Made by a program: the position numbers and the translations under genes | Source: Bacteroidota bacterium | GTDB taxonomy: Bacteria; Bacteroidota; Bacteroidia; Bacteroidales; Dysgonomonadaceae | Reading direction: 5' to 3' | Length of the DNA stretch: 54,992 nt | NCBI GenBank assembly: GCA_023399295.1 | Contig: JAEWQF010000071.1 | Location: 1-54,992 of the forward strand | Shown here: piece by piece, positions 42,591 through 51,141 of the stretch | How positions within the stretch are numbered: position 1 is the stretch's first letter | Layout of the letters: every line of letters begins with the position of its first letter | The notes under the pieces: generated by a model | Seen by the model: the letters and a program-made list of their open reading frames with translations, nothing else | Told to the model about the DNA's origin: nothing | Database searches by the model: none

Positions 42591-43352
42591 ATGCAGATAC
42601 TTCTTTCGCCGGCCAAACGGATGGACTTCAACCGTGCCGACAATGAGATCACACCGACTAAGCCACTCTTCCCGAAAAAAAGAGACGCACTGCTGTCTGT
42701 TTGTCGCACGCTTCAGGTGGAGGAGATCGGTGAGAAGATGAAACTAAACCCAGTGATGGCGCTTGAAGTACAGGCACAGTTCCGCACCTTCGGCATGCGG
42801 AACTCACCCATCCGTGCCGCCGTTCTGGCATACAACGGCATTGCTTACCTGGGACTCAACGCGCATGATTTCTCGCTCGACGAGTTCACCTTCGCCCAAC
42901 AGCATCTCAACATCCTCTCTGGTCTCTATGGTGTTGTCCGTCCGCTGGACGGGATCAGGCCCTATCGCCTGGAGATGCAGCAATCAATCGTGCCTGAGGG
43001 CTACCGCTCCCTCTATGACTACTGGCAGGAGAGCGTGAATCTTCATCTATCGAAACAACTGAGAAGGGGTTCCCGCACGGTAATCAACGCGGCATCGAAC
43101 GAATATGCAAAGGTGGTGCAGAAGAGACTGCTACCACCCGGAACACGATGCATCAACCTCAAGTTCCTGGAACAGGAAGAGAATGGGCTACGCCAGGTGG
43201 TGGTGCATACCAAGAAAACAAGGGGGATGATCTCCCGCTTCATCATCAAAAACAGATTGACCGACCCGGAGGATCTCAATGCGTTCGACAGCGAAGGTTA
43301 TTTCTTTCATCCCTCCCTGTCGAAAGAGGATGAATGGGTCTTTACACGTTAA
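42591..43352 (+). CDS. yaaA: YaaA-family peroxide-stress protein
   Basis: A 253-aa DUF328/YaaA protein that in E. coli lowers free iron and protects DNA from peroxide. The family start MQILLSPAKRMDF, the central LSGLYGVVRPLDGIRPYRLEMQ and the FH[PS] end region (GYFFHPSLS) are all present. It lies 18 bp after cysS and 12 bp before the NSS transporter, so the three form one run. Confidence 0.95.
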   Translation: MQILLSPAKRMDFNRADNEITPTKPLFPKKRDALLSVCRTLQVEEIGEKMKLNPVMALEVQAQFRTFGMRNSPIRAAVLAYNGIAYLGLNAHDFSLDEFTFAQQHLNILSGLYGVVRPLDGIRPYRLEMQQSIVPEGYRSLYDYWQESVNLHLSKQLRRGSRTVINAASNEYAKVVQKRLLPPGTRCINLKFLEQEENGLRQVVVHTKKTRGMISRFIIKNRLTDPEDLNAFDSEGYFFHPSLSKEDEWVFTR

Positions 43353-43364
43353 GCAAAGAGAGTC

Positions 43365-44699
43365 ATGACAGAGAAAAGAGTCACTTTTGCATCAAAGATA
43401 GGGATCGTAGCTGCGGCAGCCGGCTCAGCAGTGGGACTGGGAAACATCTGGCGCTTTCCCAGCCAGACAGCCGACAGCGGTGGGGCCCTTTTCATCCTGG
43501 TATACATCGGCTGCATCCTCTTCTTCGGCATACCGCTCATGATGAGCGAGTTCATCATTGGCCGTGGATCGCGCGCCAACTCGGCCGGTGCCTTTCACAA
43601 ACTGGCACCTGGCACACAGTGGAAATGGGTGGGCCGCCTGGGAGTACTCACTGGCTTTGTGATCATGGGCTTCTACATGGTGGTCTGTGGCTGGACCCTC
43701 GACTACGTACTCCAGGCACTCACTGGCAGCCTGCACACCGTGACCGATTATACCGCAAACTTCAACAACCTGCTCAGCAACCCACTGCGGCAGACCGGAT
43801 GGATGATTCTTTTCACCCTGGTGACCGCCTTCTTCATCCTCTCAGGTGTCAAGAAGGGAATCGAACAGTCTTCCAAGATCATGATGCCGTTGCTCTTCCT
43901 GCTGTTGATCATTCTGGCAGTGCGCTCTCTCTTCCTGGAGGGATCATCGGCAGGTCTTGACTTTCTCTTCCGCCCCGATCCGGCACACCTGAAGCCCACC
44001 ATCTTCCTCGACGCCATGGGTCAGGCTTTCTTCTCACTCTCCATCGGGATGGGTTGCATGATCACCTACGGTTCCTACTTCAACAAAAACACAAACCTCA
44101 CAAGTACAGCACTTCAGGTATCCCTTCTGGATACACTGGTAGCCATTCTGGCCGGGATCATCATCTTCCCCTCCGCTTTTGCACTCACCAACAATCCCGA
44201 CACCATCACCAATGAACTGGTAGCGGGAGGTCCCGGTCTCCTCTTCATCACCCTGCCGGAGCTCTTCAACCAGATGCCTCTCTCCTTCCTTTGGGGATCG
44301 CTCTTTTTCCTGTTGCTGGCGCTGGCTGCTCTCACCTCCACCATCTCGCTGATGGAGGTGGTCACCCTCTACATCCACGAGGAGTACCACCTTACCCGCA
44401 GGCGAAGCACCCTGTTGGTGACTGCCGGCGTGATCCTGCTGGGCATCGGCTCCTCCTTTTCATCCGACCTCTTCAACTTGATGGATCTGGCTTCCGCCAA
44501 GGTGATGCTCCCCCTTGGTGGACTTTTTATCTCACTCTTCGTGGGATGGTATCTCGACAAGAAGATGGTGGCCGCCCAGATCACCAATGATGGAGCTATC
44601 AGTCTGGGCAGAGCCTTCCTGAAAGTCTACATCTTCCTGTTGCGCTATGTCGCCCCCCTGGCCATCCTGGCCATCTTCGTATATGGACTGCTGGGATAG
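43365..44699 (+). CDS. Neurotransmitter:sodium symporter (NSS) family transporter
   Basis: A Na+-driven importer of 444 aa, probably for an amino acid. Helix 1 carries the conserved sodium and substrate site AAAGSAVGLGNIWRFP, followed by GGALFILVYI and MMSEFIIGR. The protein has about 11 membrane helices, as in LeuT-like bacterial members that lack TM12. The central FFSLSIGMGCMITYGSYF is the TM6 region. The substrate (Trp, Tyr, branched chain or other) cannot be named. Confidence 0.93.
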   Translation: MTEKRVTFASKIGIVAAAAGSAVGLGNIWRFPSQTADSGGALFILVYIGCILFFGIPLMMSEFIIGRGSRANSAGAFHKLAPGTQWKWVGRLGVLTGFVIMGFYMVVCGWTLDYVLQALTGSLHTVTDYTANFNNLLSNPLRQTGWMILFTLVTAFFILSGVKKGIEQSSKIMMPLLFLLLIILAVRSLFLEGSSAGLDFLFRPDPAHLKPTIFLDAMGQAFFSLSIGMGCMITYGSYFNKNTNLTSTALQVSLLDTLVAILAGIIIFPSAFALTNNPDTITNELVAGGPGLLFITLPELFNQMPLSFLWGSLFFLLLALAALTSTISLMEVVTLYIHEEYHLTRRRSTLLVTAGVILLGIGSSFSSDLFNLMDLASAKVMLPLGGLFISLFVGWYLDKKMVAAQITNDGAISLGRAFLKVYIFLLRYVAPLAILAIFVYGLLG

Positions 44700-44841
44700 T
44701 CAGATCCTGCGACAGAAAAAAGCTGATCCTGTGACTGCTATGTCGAAAAAAACATAAATGAGTTTAAACAAGCTAAAAGGTATCAGAAACAGAGGCTCTC
44801 TCGCCATAAATGATTAAATTTGCAAAAAAATAAAGAGCGTA
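44700..44841. promoter_or_regulatory. Intergenic region before aroA with a promoter element
   Basis: A 142-bp gap. TAAATTTG (44815-44822) is an exact TAnnTTTG match 20 bp before the aroA ATG. Near 44703-44740 two near-direct repeats GATCCTGCGAC and GATCCTGTGAC are seen, of unknown meaning. Confidence 0.5.
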
Positions 44842-46071
44842 ATGCCACAGCAATATCGAATCAGCCCTCCGGAAACGGTACGCACAACGGTGCATCTCCC
44901 CGCATCGAAGAGCATCAGCAACAGGGCCCTTATCCTGAATGCATTAAGCCTTGGCATCACCCCCATCCACAACCTGTCGGACTGTGAAGATACACGGGTG
45001 ATCATCGACTCATTCAACTCCAACTCCAACCTGTTCGACGTCAAGGGCGCCGGCACTGCCATGCGATTTCTGACCGCCTTCCTGTCGGGGATGGAGGGTG
45101 AATGGATCATCAAGGGAAGCCAACGGATGCACGAGCGCCCCATCCACCCGCTGGTGGAAACACTCAACGTGCTGGGTGCCGAGATCGACTACCTGGAAAA
45201 AGAGGGTTTCCCGCCCCTCAGGATCAGAGGTCGCAAGCTCAGAGGAGGGGAGGTCTACGTGGCTGGCAACATCAGTTCTCAGTTCATCTCTGCCTTGCTG
45301 ATGGTCGCTCCGATGATGGAAAAAGGGCTGGTGATGAACATCGAGAAACAGGTGATCTCAAAGCCTTACATCGACCTCACAATCGGCATGATGAAGGATT
45401 TCGGGGTACATACCAAATGGGAGGATAACAAGATCACTGTAAAACCACAGAAATACAAGGCGGTGGAATACACCGTCGAACAGGACTGGTCGGCGGCATC
45501 CTACTGGTATGAGATCGTTTCCCTGTTGCCCGGAGCCGAAGTGATGCTGCCCGGCCTGAGAAAAGCAAGCCTGCAGGGTGATGCCTACGTAGCCAACCTC
45601 TTCTCCGACCTGGGTGTGGAAACGGAATATCGTGAGGATGGCATCATCATCCGCCACATGAAACGGAAAGCCAGAAAATTCTTTCACGACTTCGTACGGG
45701 AACCTGATCTGGCACAGACCTTCGCTGCCACCTGCTGCTTCAAGGGGATTCCCTTCCTCTTTTCAGGCACTCAGAGCCTGAAGATCAAGGAGACCGACCG
45801 CATAGCCGCACTGATCAGTGAGTTGAGAAAGATGGGCTTCGTGCTGCGGGAAAACGGTGCAGGCGTGCTTGAATGGGACGGCGAACGCTGTTACCCCGAA
45901 CCGCTGCCTGCAGTTGACACCTTCGACGACCACCGCATGGCCATGTCGATGGCTCCCGGATCGGTACAGTTCAACCCGCTGATGATCAATGACCCGATGG
46001 TGGTCACCAAGTCTTACCCCACCTTTTGGGAGGACTTGAAACAGGCGGGGTTTACCATTCAATCAACATAA
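44842..46071 (+). CDS. aroA: 3-phosphoshikimate 1-carboxyvinyltransferase (EPSP synthase)
   Basis: Shikimate pathway step 6: joins shikimate-3-phosphate and phosphoenolpyruvate. It is 409 aa, slightly short but complete. Motifs: LPASKSISNRALIL (substrate Lys), KGAGTAMRFL, SSQFISALLMVAPMM, EQDWSAASYWYEI, IKETDRIAALISELRKMG and FDDHRMAMSMA. It is a divergent Bacteroidetes type: PASK replaces the usual PGSK and GTAMRFL the usual GTAMRPL. The CCG membrane protein and the ABC-3 permease follow with gaps of 7 and 13 bp. Confidence 0.95.
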   Translation: MPQQYRISPPETVRTTVHLPASKSISNRALILNALSLGITPIHNLSDCEDTRVIIDSFNSNSNLFDVKGAGTAMRFLTAFLSGMEGEWIIKGSQRMHERPIHPLVETLNVLGAEIDYLEKEGFPPLRIRGRKLRGGEVYVAGNISSQFISALLMVAPMMEKGLVMNIEKQVISKPYIDLTIGMMKDFGVHTKWEDNKITVKPQKYKAVEYTVEQDWSAASYWYEIVSLLPGAEVMLPGLRKASLQGDAYVANLFSDLGVETEYREDGIIIRHMKRKARKFFHDFVREPDLAQTFAATCCFKGIPFLFSGTQSLKIKETDRIAALISELRKMGFVLRENGAGVLEWDGERCYPEPLPAVDTFDDHRMAMSMAPGSVQFNPLMINDPMVVTKSYPTFWEDLKQAGFTIQST

Positions 46072-46078
46072 ACGAATT

Positions 46079-46516
46079 ATGCAAAGTCTATATCTCTTTA
46101 TTGGCATCATTGCCTTTTTCATCATTGCGCTCTGGCTCTCCAATTACTTGCAGCGCAGAAAAGGAAACAGCAGCGAGCGGGAGACAGTTGCGCCCTCAAT
46201 CGATCTTGGCAGCAACGAGAGTGGTTGCTGCGGCGCACATGAGATTTGCGACAAGGACAGCCTGATCGCTGCCTTCGCCGAGTCGGCCGAATATTTCGAA
46301 GATGAGGAGCTGGACAAGTACCGCAACCGTGATTCGGACCGATACAGCGACCAGGAGGCGGAGGAGTTCCGTGACGTGTTCTACTCGGTGCTCGATGAAG
46401 AGAAACCGCGCTGGATCAGAAGCCTCCAGATGAGGGAGATCGCACTGCCCGACCAGCTGAAGGATGAGGTGCTGATGATTGTGAACGATCTGAGGATGCA
46501 CAGAATGCACGCCTGA
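46079..46516 (+). CDS. Small membrane-anchored protein with a CCGxHExC motif, function unknown
   Basis: A 145-aa protein. One N-terminal membrane helix (LYLFIGIIAFFIIALWLSNYL) is followed by a basic stop-transfer (QRRK) and a cytoplasmic part. The notable motif is SGCCGAHEICDKDSL at residues 48-62, with three Cys and a His-Glu pair, which looks like a metal or Fe-S site. A strongly acidic stretch (EYFEDEELDKYRNRDSDRYSDQEAEEFRD) follows. I do not recognise an enzyme family; some relatives may be labelled phospholipase, with no support here. It is sandwiched between aroA and an ABC-3 metal-type permease. Confidence 0.85.
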   Translation: MQSLYLFIGIIAFFIIALWLSNYLQRRKGNSSERETVAPSIDLGSNESGCCGAHEICDKDSLIAAFAESAEYFEDEELDKYRNRDSDRYSDQEAEEFRDVFYSVLDEEKPRWIRSLQMREIALPDQLKDEVLMIVNDLRMHRMHA

Positions 46517-46529
46517 CAAGCCATTGACA

Positions 46530-47360
46530 ATGAACATAGGGGAACTGATTCAATATGCCTTCTTCCGCAATGCACTGTTGGGGGCTCTGCTGGCCAGCAT
46601 CGCCTGTGGGATGATCGGGACATATGTTGTATCAAAGCGACTCGTTTTCATTAGCGGGGGCATCACCCACGCCTCCTTTGGTGGACTGGGTGCCGGCTTT
46701 TTCTTCGGCTTCCCCCCCATCCTCTCGGCAATGGTTTTCTCGGTCCTCTCCGCCTTCGGGATCCAATGGCTGTCGCACAAGCAAGGGGTACGAGAGGACT
46801 CTGCCATCGCCGTCTTCTGGTCGTTCGGCATGGCGCTGGGCATCCTGCTCACCTTTCTCACACCAGGCTATGCCCCCAACTTGTCGGAATACCTCTTCGG
46901 CAACATCCTCTCCATCACCAGAACCGACCTGATAGCCCTGTTCAGCCTCACTGTGCTGTTGTTGCTCTTCTTCCTGCTTTTCTACCACGCCATCGTCTCG
47001 GTATCGTTCGATAGCGAGTTTGCCCGTACACGACGCCTACCCACACAGCTCATCGAGTATACCATGATGTTTTTCATCGCCGTCACCATCGTGCTGAGCA
47101 TCCGCCTTGTGGGGATCGTGTTGCTGATGTCGCTGATCACAGTACCCCAAATGACTGCCAACCTCTTCACCGTGAACTACGCCAGGATGATCGCTCTCTC
47201 CATCCTCTTCAGCTTCTCCGGAAGCATCACCGGACTCTTTCTCTCCTACTACCTCAATGTACCGTCGGGAGCATTGATCATCTTCATTTTGATCATCCTC
47301 TATTTCGGAGCCAAGCTATTCAAAGCAATCACAAAGAAGAACAGGCCCGTGATGGGTTGA
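46530..47360 (+). CDS. ABC-3 (ZnuB/TroC-type) metal transport permease
   Basis: A polytopic inner-membrane permease of 276 aa from the ATG at 46530 (a TTG at 46524 is rejected). The pattern FFRNALLGALLASIACGMIGTYVVSKRLVFISGGITHASFGGLG is the ABC-3 signature, with about eight helices after it. This family normally works with a metal-binding protein and an ATPase. Neither gene is next to it here, so it is either served from elsewhere or works with its small neighbour. It lies 13 bp after the CCG protein. Confidence 0.92.
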   Translation: MNIGELIQYAFFRNALLGALLASIACGMIGTYVVSKRLVFISGGITHASFGGLGAGFFFGFPPILSAMVFSVLSAFGIQWLSHKQGVREDSAIAVFWSFGMALGILLTFLTPGYAPNLSEYLFGNILSITRTDLIALFSLTVLLLLFFLLFYHAIVSVSFDSEFARTRRLPTQLIEYTMMFFIAVTIVLSIRLVGIVLLMSLITVPQMTANLFTVNYARMIALSILFSFSGSITGLFLSYYLNVPSGALIIFILIILYFGAKLFKAITKKNRPVMG

Positions 47361-47452
47361 GATGTACCACGGAAGGCCATCTCCTGACCCCACCCAGACT
47401 TGCAACCAGACAGCTCATCGATTGAGATGCGACAGTTTGTTTGCAAAAATAT

Positions 47453-47460
47453 TATCTTTG
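47453..47460 (+). promoter_or_regulatory. Promoter -7 element for the sugar kinase gene
   Basis: TATCTTTG is an exact TAnnTTTG match 20 bp before the chosen ATG at 47481. It argues against the in-frame start at 47400. Confidence 0.55.
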
Positions 47461-47480
47461 ATGAAACAATAGATGAGGTG

Positions 47481-48332
47481 ATGAAACAACAATCCACGAT
47501 AATCGGTATTGGCGAGATCCTGTGGGATCTGCTCCCCACGGGGAAGAAAGCGGGCGGTGCGCCTGTCAATTTTGCGTTTCATGCAGCCGCAGCGGGTGCG
47601 GAGAGTTATGCTATCAGTGCAATTGGTTTCGACCCCGATGGCGATCAAATGATACGGGAACTACAGCACAACGGCATTCAACACCTGATTGAAAGAGTAC
47701 CATTTCCCACCGGCAGGGTACAGGTTGAACTGAAGAACGGAATTCCTTCCTACACCATTTCCGAGGGTGTGGCATGGGACCATATTCCACTAACTGAGGA
47801 GATGAAGAAGCTGGCAGCCCGATGTGATGCACTCTGCTTCGGAACCCTGGCACAACGATCGGAGACCAGTCGCAATACCATCCGGACCCTGCTCTCCCTT
47901 ACCCCACCCGATGCCTTTCGCATCCTCGACATCAACATCCGACAACCCTACTTTTCCCGCGAAATCGTTCATTCCTCGTTGCAGTTGTGCAATATCTGCA
48001 AAACAAACGATGAAGAGTTGCAACTGATCAAATCACTCTTTTCCAAGGAGGGAGAGGATGATGACAGCATGTGTGCTTGGTTGATGAAGCAATACAGTTT
48101 GCAACTGATGATACTAACCGCCGGAGAGCGTGAAAGCATCGTCTACTCAACAGAAGGCACCTCACTGATTGAAACACCACAAGTGGAGGTTGCCGACACT
48201 GTAGGTGCCGGTGATGCGTTTACCGGTACGCTGATCACATCCTTGCTGGAAGGGAAAAAGGTCCCGCAAGCTCACAATGATGCGGTTCAACGTGCGGCCT
48301 TCGTCTGTACCAGAGAGGGAGCCTGGGTGTGA
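47481..48332 (+). CDS. PfkB-family carbohydrate kinase, fructokinase-like
   Basis: ATP-dependent sugar kinase of 283 aa. The start at 47481 gives MKQQSTIIGIGEILWDLLPTG, the usual PfkB N-terminus. GGAPVNFAFHAAAAG is the first substrate motif and VADTVGAGDAFTGTLI carries the catalytic Asp and the anion hole. GEILWDLLP and the length fit fructokinases, so fructose is the likely substrate, but other ketoses are possible. No sugar transporter adjoins it. Confidence 0.92.
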   Translation: MKQQSTIIGIGEILWDLLPTGKKAGGAPVNFAFHAAAAGAESYAISAIGFDPDGDQMIRELQHNGIQHLIERVPFPTGRVQVELKNGIPSYTISEGVAWDHIPLTEEMKKLAARCDALCFGTLAQRSETSRNTIRTLLSLTPPDAFRILDINIRQPYFSREIVHSSLQLCNICKTNDEELQLIKSLFSKEGEDDDSMCAWLMKQYSLQLMILTAGERESIVYSTEGTSLIETPQVEVADTVGAGDAFTGTLITSLLEGKKVPQAHNDAVQRAAFVCTREGAWV

Positions 48333-48418
48333 AAGGATGCACCAGACTGCACTTCACACAACAATAAAATCAGCTTTCTTCAGTTATATAGTGGAAACCA
48401 ACAACAGCACGGAGCACA

Positions 48419-50482
48419 GTGAAAAGTGAGGTTGTCAGCTACAGCGGCATCACATCTGCCCTGATCCTGTTGTTCCTTCTCTGCGCGGGATGCAGCACGA
48501 GGAGGAACACAGTCGTGACGCGTGCCTACCATGAGCTGACAACGCGCTACAACATATACCACAACGCCGAACAGGCCTATCGCGAGATCCTGGAAGAGCA
48601 ATCACACAATTCCATCGACCGCTACGACAGCCTGCTCACCCTCTATCCATGGGTTGTACCTGACGGGGACTCATTTCCTGGAGGCCCCTTCGACGGAGTG
48701 GTGGAGAAGACATCGAAAGCGATCCGTCAGCACTCCATCACCGCAAAGCCGCGTCGCAACCCTGCAAAGAGGCTATCAACCGAACAACGGTCGTGGCTTC
48801 AACAGGAGGAGTACAACCCCTTCCTGCACAATGTCTGGATGCTGCTGGGCAAGGCCCACCTCCAAAATGGTGACCTCGAAGAGGCACTGGCGGTTTTCTC
48901 ATATATCGGCCGTATCTATCGTCAAAATCGGGAGATCGCAAACGAAGCAGCCATCTGGATGCTACGCTGCTATACGGAACAGAATCGCCTCTATCAGGCG
49001 GAACAGAGTGCGCGGGCATTACTGACCATCAACCTGTTGGATCAGCAACAACAACTCTTTGAGGAGACCTATACCGGTTACCTGCTGAAAGGAGGCCAAT
49101 ACCATGCAGCGATACCAAGGCTGAAAAGGGTTATCAAAAACGAAAAAGAGCGATACAAAAAACAGAGGCTTCAATACCTGTTGGGTCAGCTGCTGCAGAT
49201 CACCGGCGAGGAGGAAGAGGCCTATCGGGCGTTCGAGGCAGTGAAAGGTCTCTCAACCCCCTTTCACCTGAAGCTGCAGGCAACGGCAAGTCAGCTTCCA
49301 CTGGCACCGCGAGGAAAGCAACGACAAATTATGAGGGCGCTGGAGAGGATGAAACCCGGTGCCAATGAAGCCCAACGGATGCACATTGAGCGGGTACTGG
49401 CGGGCACATCACCAAAGGGTGCTGCCGATGCAACCGCCATGAGAGTGAGTGAGCCGATCACAGTGGTGGCAAACGATTCACTGATCCAGCTATCCCAACA
49501 ACATGACTCGCTTTACCAGGTGGTCTATCATGCATTCATGCGGGGTGACACATCAAAGGTTGTAGCTGCTGCAACGCTCTTTGCCGAACAGTTTCCGGCA
49601 TCGGCATGGCTTCCACAACTGAGGCAGATGCAATCAATCACCCAGAGTGGCAGGATGCCGGCAGACTCACCTCCCGGAAACGCATGGGAAACTCTTTCTG
49701 AGGATGTTGTCACCCGGGAACAGGCGGGTGATCCGCATTTTCTGGCAGAGCGGCAGGGTCCACATCTCTTCTTGTTTGCCTTCGACAAGGGAACCACCGA
49801 CCGGAACAGCCTCCTCTTCGCAACCGCCGCCTTCAACTTCTCAACCTTTCGGTTGCGTACCTTCGACCTATCCTTTCTCTCTCTTGGCATAAGAGACGCA
49901 TTGTCAGTCTCCATATTTCATTCTTTTGATGATGCATACCAATATGGTGAAATGCTTCTGTCGGACAGCCTCTTCGCAACAAACAATGCTGCCGGTATGA
50001 TCCCGCTGGTGATCTCGGAAGAGAATGCCGACCGACTGAGACGCAACGGCAAGCTCGAAGAGTACCTCTCTTTTCAGGAGCGCAATCTGACGGATGTGCC
50101 CCTCCACTACCTGACACCAACAACAGAAGAAAGCACAATCAGCGGGGAGCAGCTCCACAAAAAGATTGTACCTTTGGACACGATTCAATCGAACGCCATA
50201 GAACCGGACGATGAGCCGGTGACACTACCTGCGGATCACACCATGCGACTCACCCCGGCTGAACAGATGCAGATGCTGGAGCAGAACGCACGTGAGGCAA
50301 TGATGCAATCGCAGGAGCAGCGTGACTCAAAAAGCAGGGAAGAACAGCTGAAAGAGCGGGAGAGACTCCGTGAGGAACGGATCCGGCAACGGCAGAAAGA
50401 GCTGAAGGAGCGTGCCCAAAGGAGAGAAGAGCAAATCAGGGAGCGGGAAAAAGAAAGAGAACAAAAAAATCGCAAGAGATGA
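48419..50482 (+). CDS. PorW/SprE-like type IX secretion lipoprotein with TPR repeats
   Basis: A 687-aa envelope lipoprotein. A GTG start gives a signal with lipobox LLCAGC (Cys25). The lead CSTRRNTVVTRAYHELTTRYNIYHNAEQAYR closely resembles the N-terminus of SprE/PorW, a T9SS and gliding component. TPR-like helices follow (for example VWMLLGKAHLQNGDLEEALAVFSYIGRIYRQN). The last about 70 residues are a highly charged coiled-coil-like tail rich in Glu, Arg, Lys and Gln. rdgB overlaps its stop by 4 bp. Assignment to T9SS is by resemblance only; no other por gene is in the window. Confidence 0.75.
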   Translation: MKSEVVSYSGITSALILLFLLCAGCSTRRNTVVTRAYHELTTRYNIYHNAEQAYREILEEQSHNSIDRYDSLLTLYPWVVPDGDSFPGGPFDGVVEKTSKAIRQHSITAKPRRNPAKRLSTEQRSWLQQEEYNPFLHNVWMLLGKAHLQNGDLEEALAVFSYIGRIYRQNREIANEAAIWMLRCYTEQNRLYQAEQSARALLTINLLDQQQQLFEETYTGYLLKGGQYHAAIPRLKRVIKNEKERYKKQRLQYLLGQLLQITGEEEEAYRAFEAVKGLSTPFHLKLQATASQLPLAPRGKQRQIMRALERMKPGANEAQRMHIERVLAGTSPKGAADATAMRVSEPITVVANDSLIQLSQQHDSLYQVVYHAFMRGDTSKVVAAATLFAEQFPASAWLPQLRQMQSITQSGRMPADSPPGNAWETLSEDVVTREQAGDPHFLAERQGPHLFLFAFDKGTTDRNSLLFATAAFNFSTFRLRTFDLSFLSLGIRDALSVSIFHSFDDAYQYGEMLLSDSLFATNNAAGMIPLVISEENADRLRRNGKLEEYLSFQERNLTDVPLHYLTPTTEESTISGEQLHKKIVPLDTIQSNAIEPDDEPVTLPADHTMRLTPAEQMQMLEQNAREAMMQSQEQRDSKSREEQLKERERLREERIRQRQKELKERAQRREEQIREREKEREQKNRKR

Positions 50483-51069
50483 AGAAAATCGTTTTTGCCA
50501 CCAACAACCGGCACAAACTGGAGGAGATACGCAGGATCACAGCGGGAACACTGGAGATTCTGAGCCTCTCCGAGATCGGATGCAACGAGGAGATTGATGA
50601 GACAGGCAGCACCCTCGATGAGAACGCAATGATAAAGGCTGCCTACGTGCAGGAGAAATATGGCTATGACTGTTTTGCCGATGACACCGGACTGGAAGTG
50701 GAAGCACTGGGCGGAGCACCGGGTGTCTACTCAGCCCGTTATGCCGGGGAAGCCTGTCGCGCAGAAGATAATATGCAGAAGCTTCTTTCCGAGATGAAGA
50801 ACCTGGATAATCGCAAGGCACACTTCCGCACCGTGATCGCACTCTGCTGCGAGGGAGAGAGACACCTCTTCGAAGGGGTGATTCGTGGCACCATCATCCG
50901 GGAGAAGCGGGGCAGTGAAGGCTTCGGCTACGACCCAATATTTGTACCGGAAGGGCACGAACAGACCTTTGCCGAGTTGGGCAACGAGGTGAAAAACCGG
51001 ATCAGTCACCGGTCGCTAGCAACCACGAAACTGATGCGATTCCTGCAGGAGCGTTTTCAGACAGCCTGA
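50479..51069 (+). CDS. rdgB: Non-canonical purine NTP pyrophosphatase
   Basis: Hydrolyses ITP, dITP and XTP so deaminated purines are not built into nucleic acids. The 196 aa contain the HAM1 motifs: FATNNRHKLEEI, FADDTGLEVEALGGAPGVYSARYAG and GSEGFGYDPIFVPEG, then SHRSLA at the end. It starts within the porW stop (ATGA overlap). Confidence 0.96.
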   Translation: MKKIVFATNNRHKLEEIRRITAGTLEILSLSEIGCNEEIDETGSTLDENAMIKAAYVQEKYGYDCFADDTGLEVEALGGAPGVYSARYAGEACRAEDNMQKLLSEMKNLDNRKAHFRTVIALCCEGERHLFEGVIRGTIIREKRGSEGFGYDPIFVPEGHEQTFAELGNEVKNRISHRSLATTKLMRFLQERFQTA

Positions 51070-51105
51070 CCTGCTGCATTCCTTCCGCCTCATCAATAAA
51101 AAGCG

Positions 51106-51113
51106 TATCTTTG
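51106..51113 (+). promoter_or_regulatory. Promoter -7 element for the Gfo/Idh/MocA gene
   Basis: TATCTTTG, an exact TAnnTTTG match, is 28 bp before the ATG at 51142 and supports this start over one at 51115. Confidence 0.55.
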
Positions 51114-51141
51114 ATTGCTAACCCATCATAAACGTAAAACT

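Noticed and set aside
44703..44740. Near-direct repeats GATCCTGCGAC/GATCCTGTGAC before aroA as an operator
   Set aside because: Two imperfect copies only, far from the -7 element, with no known regulator of this pattern.
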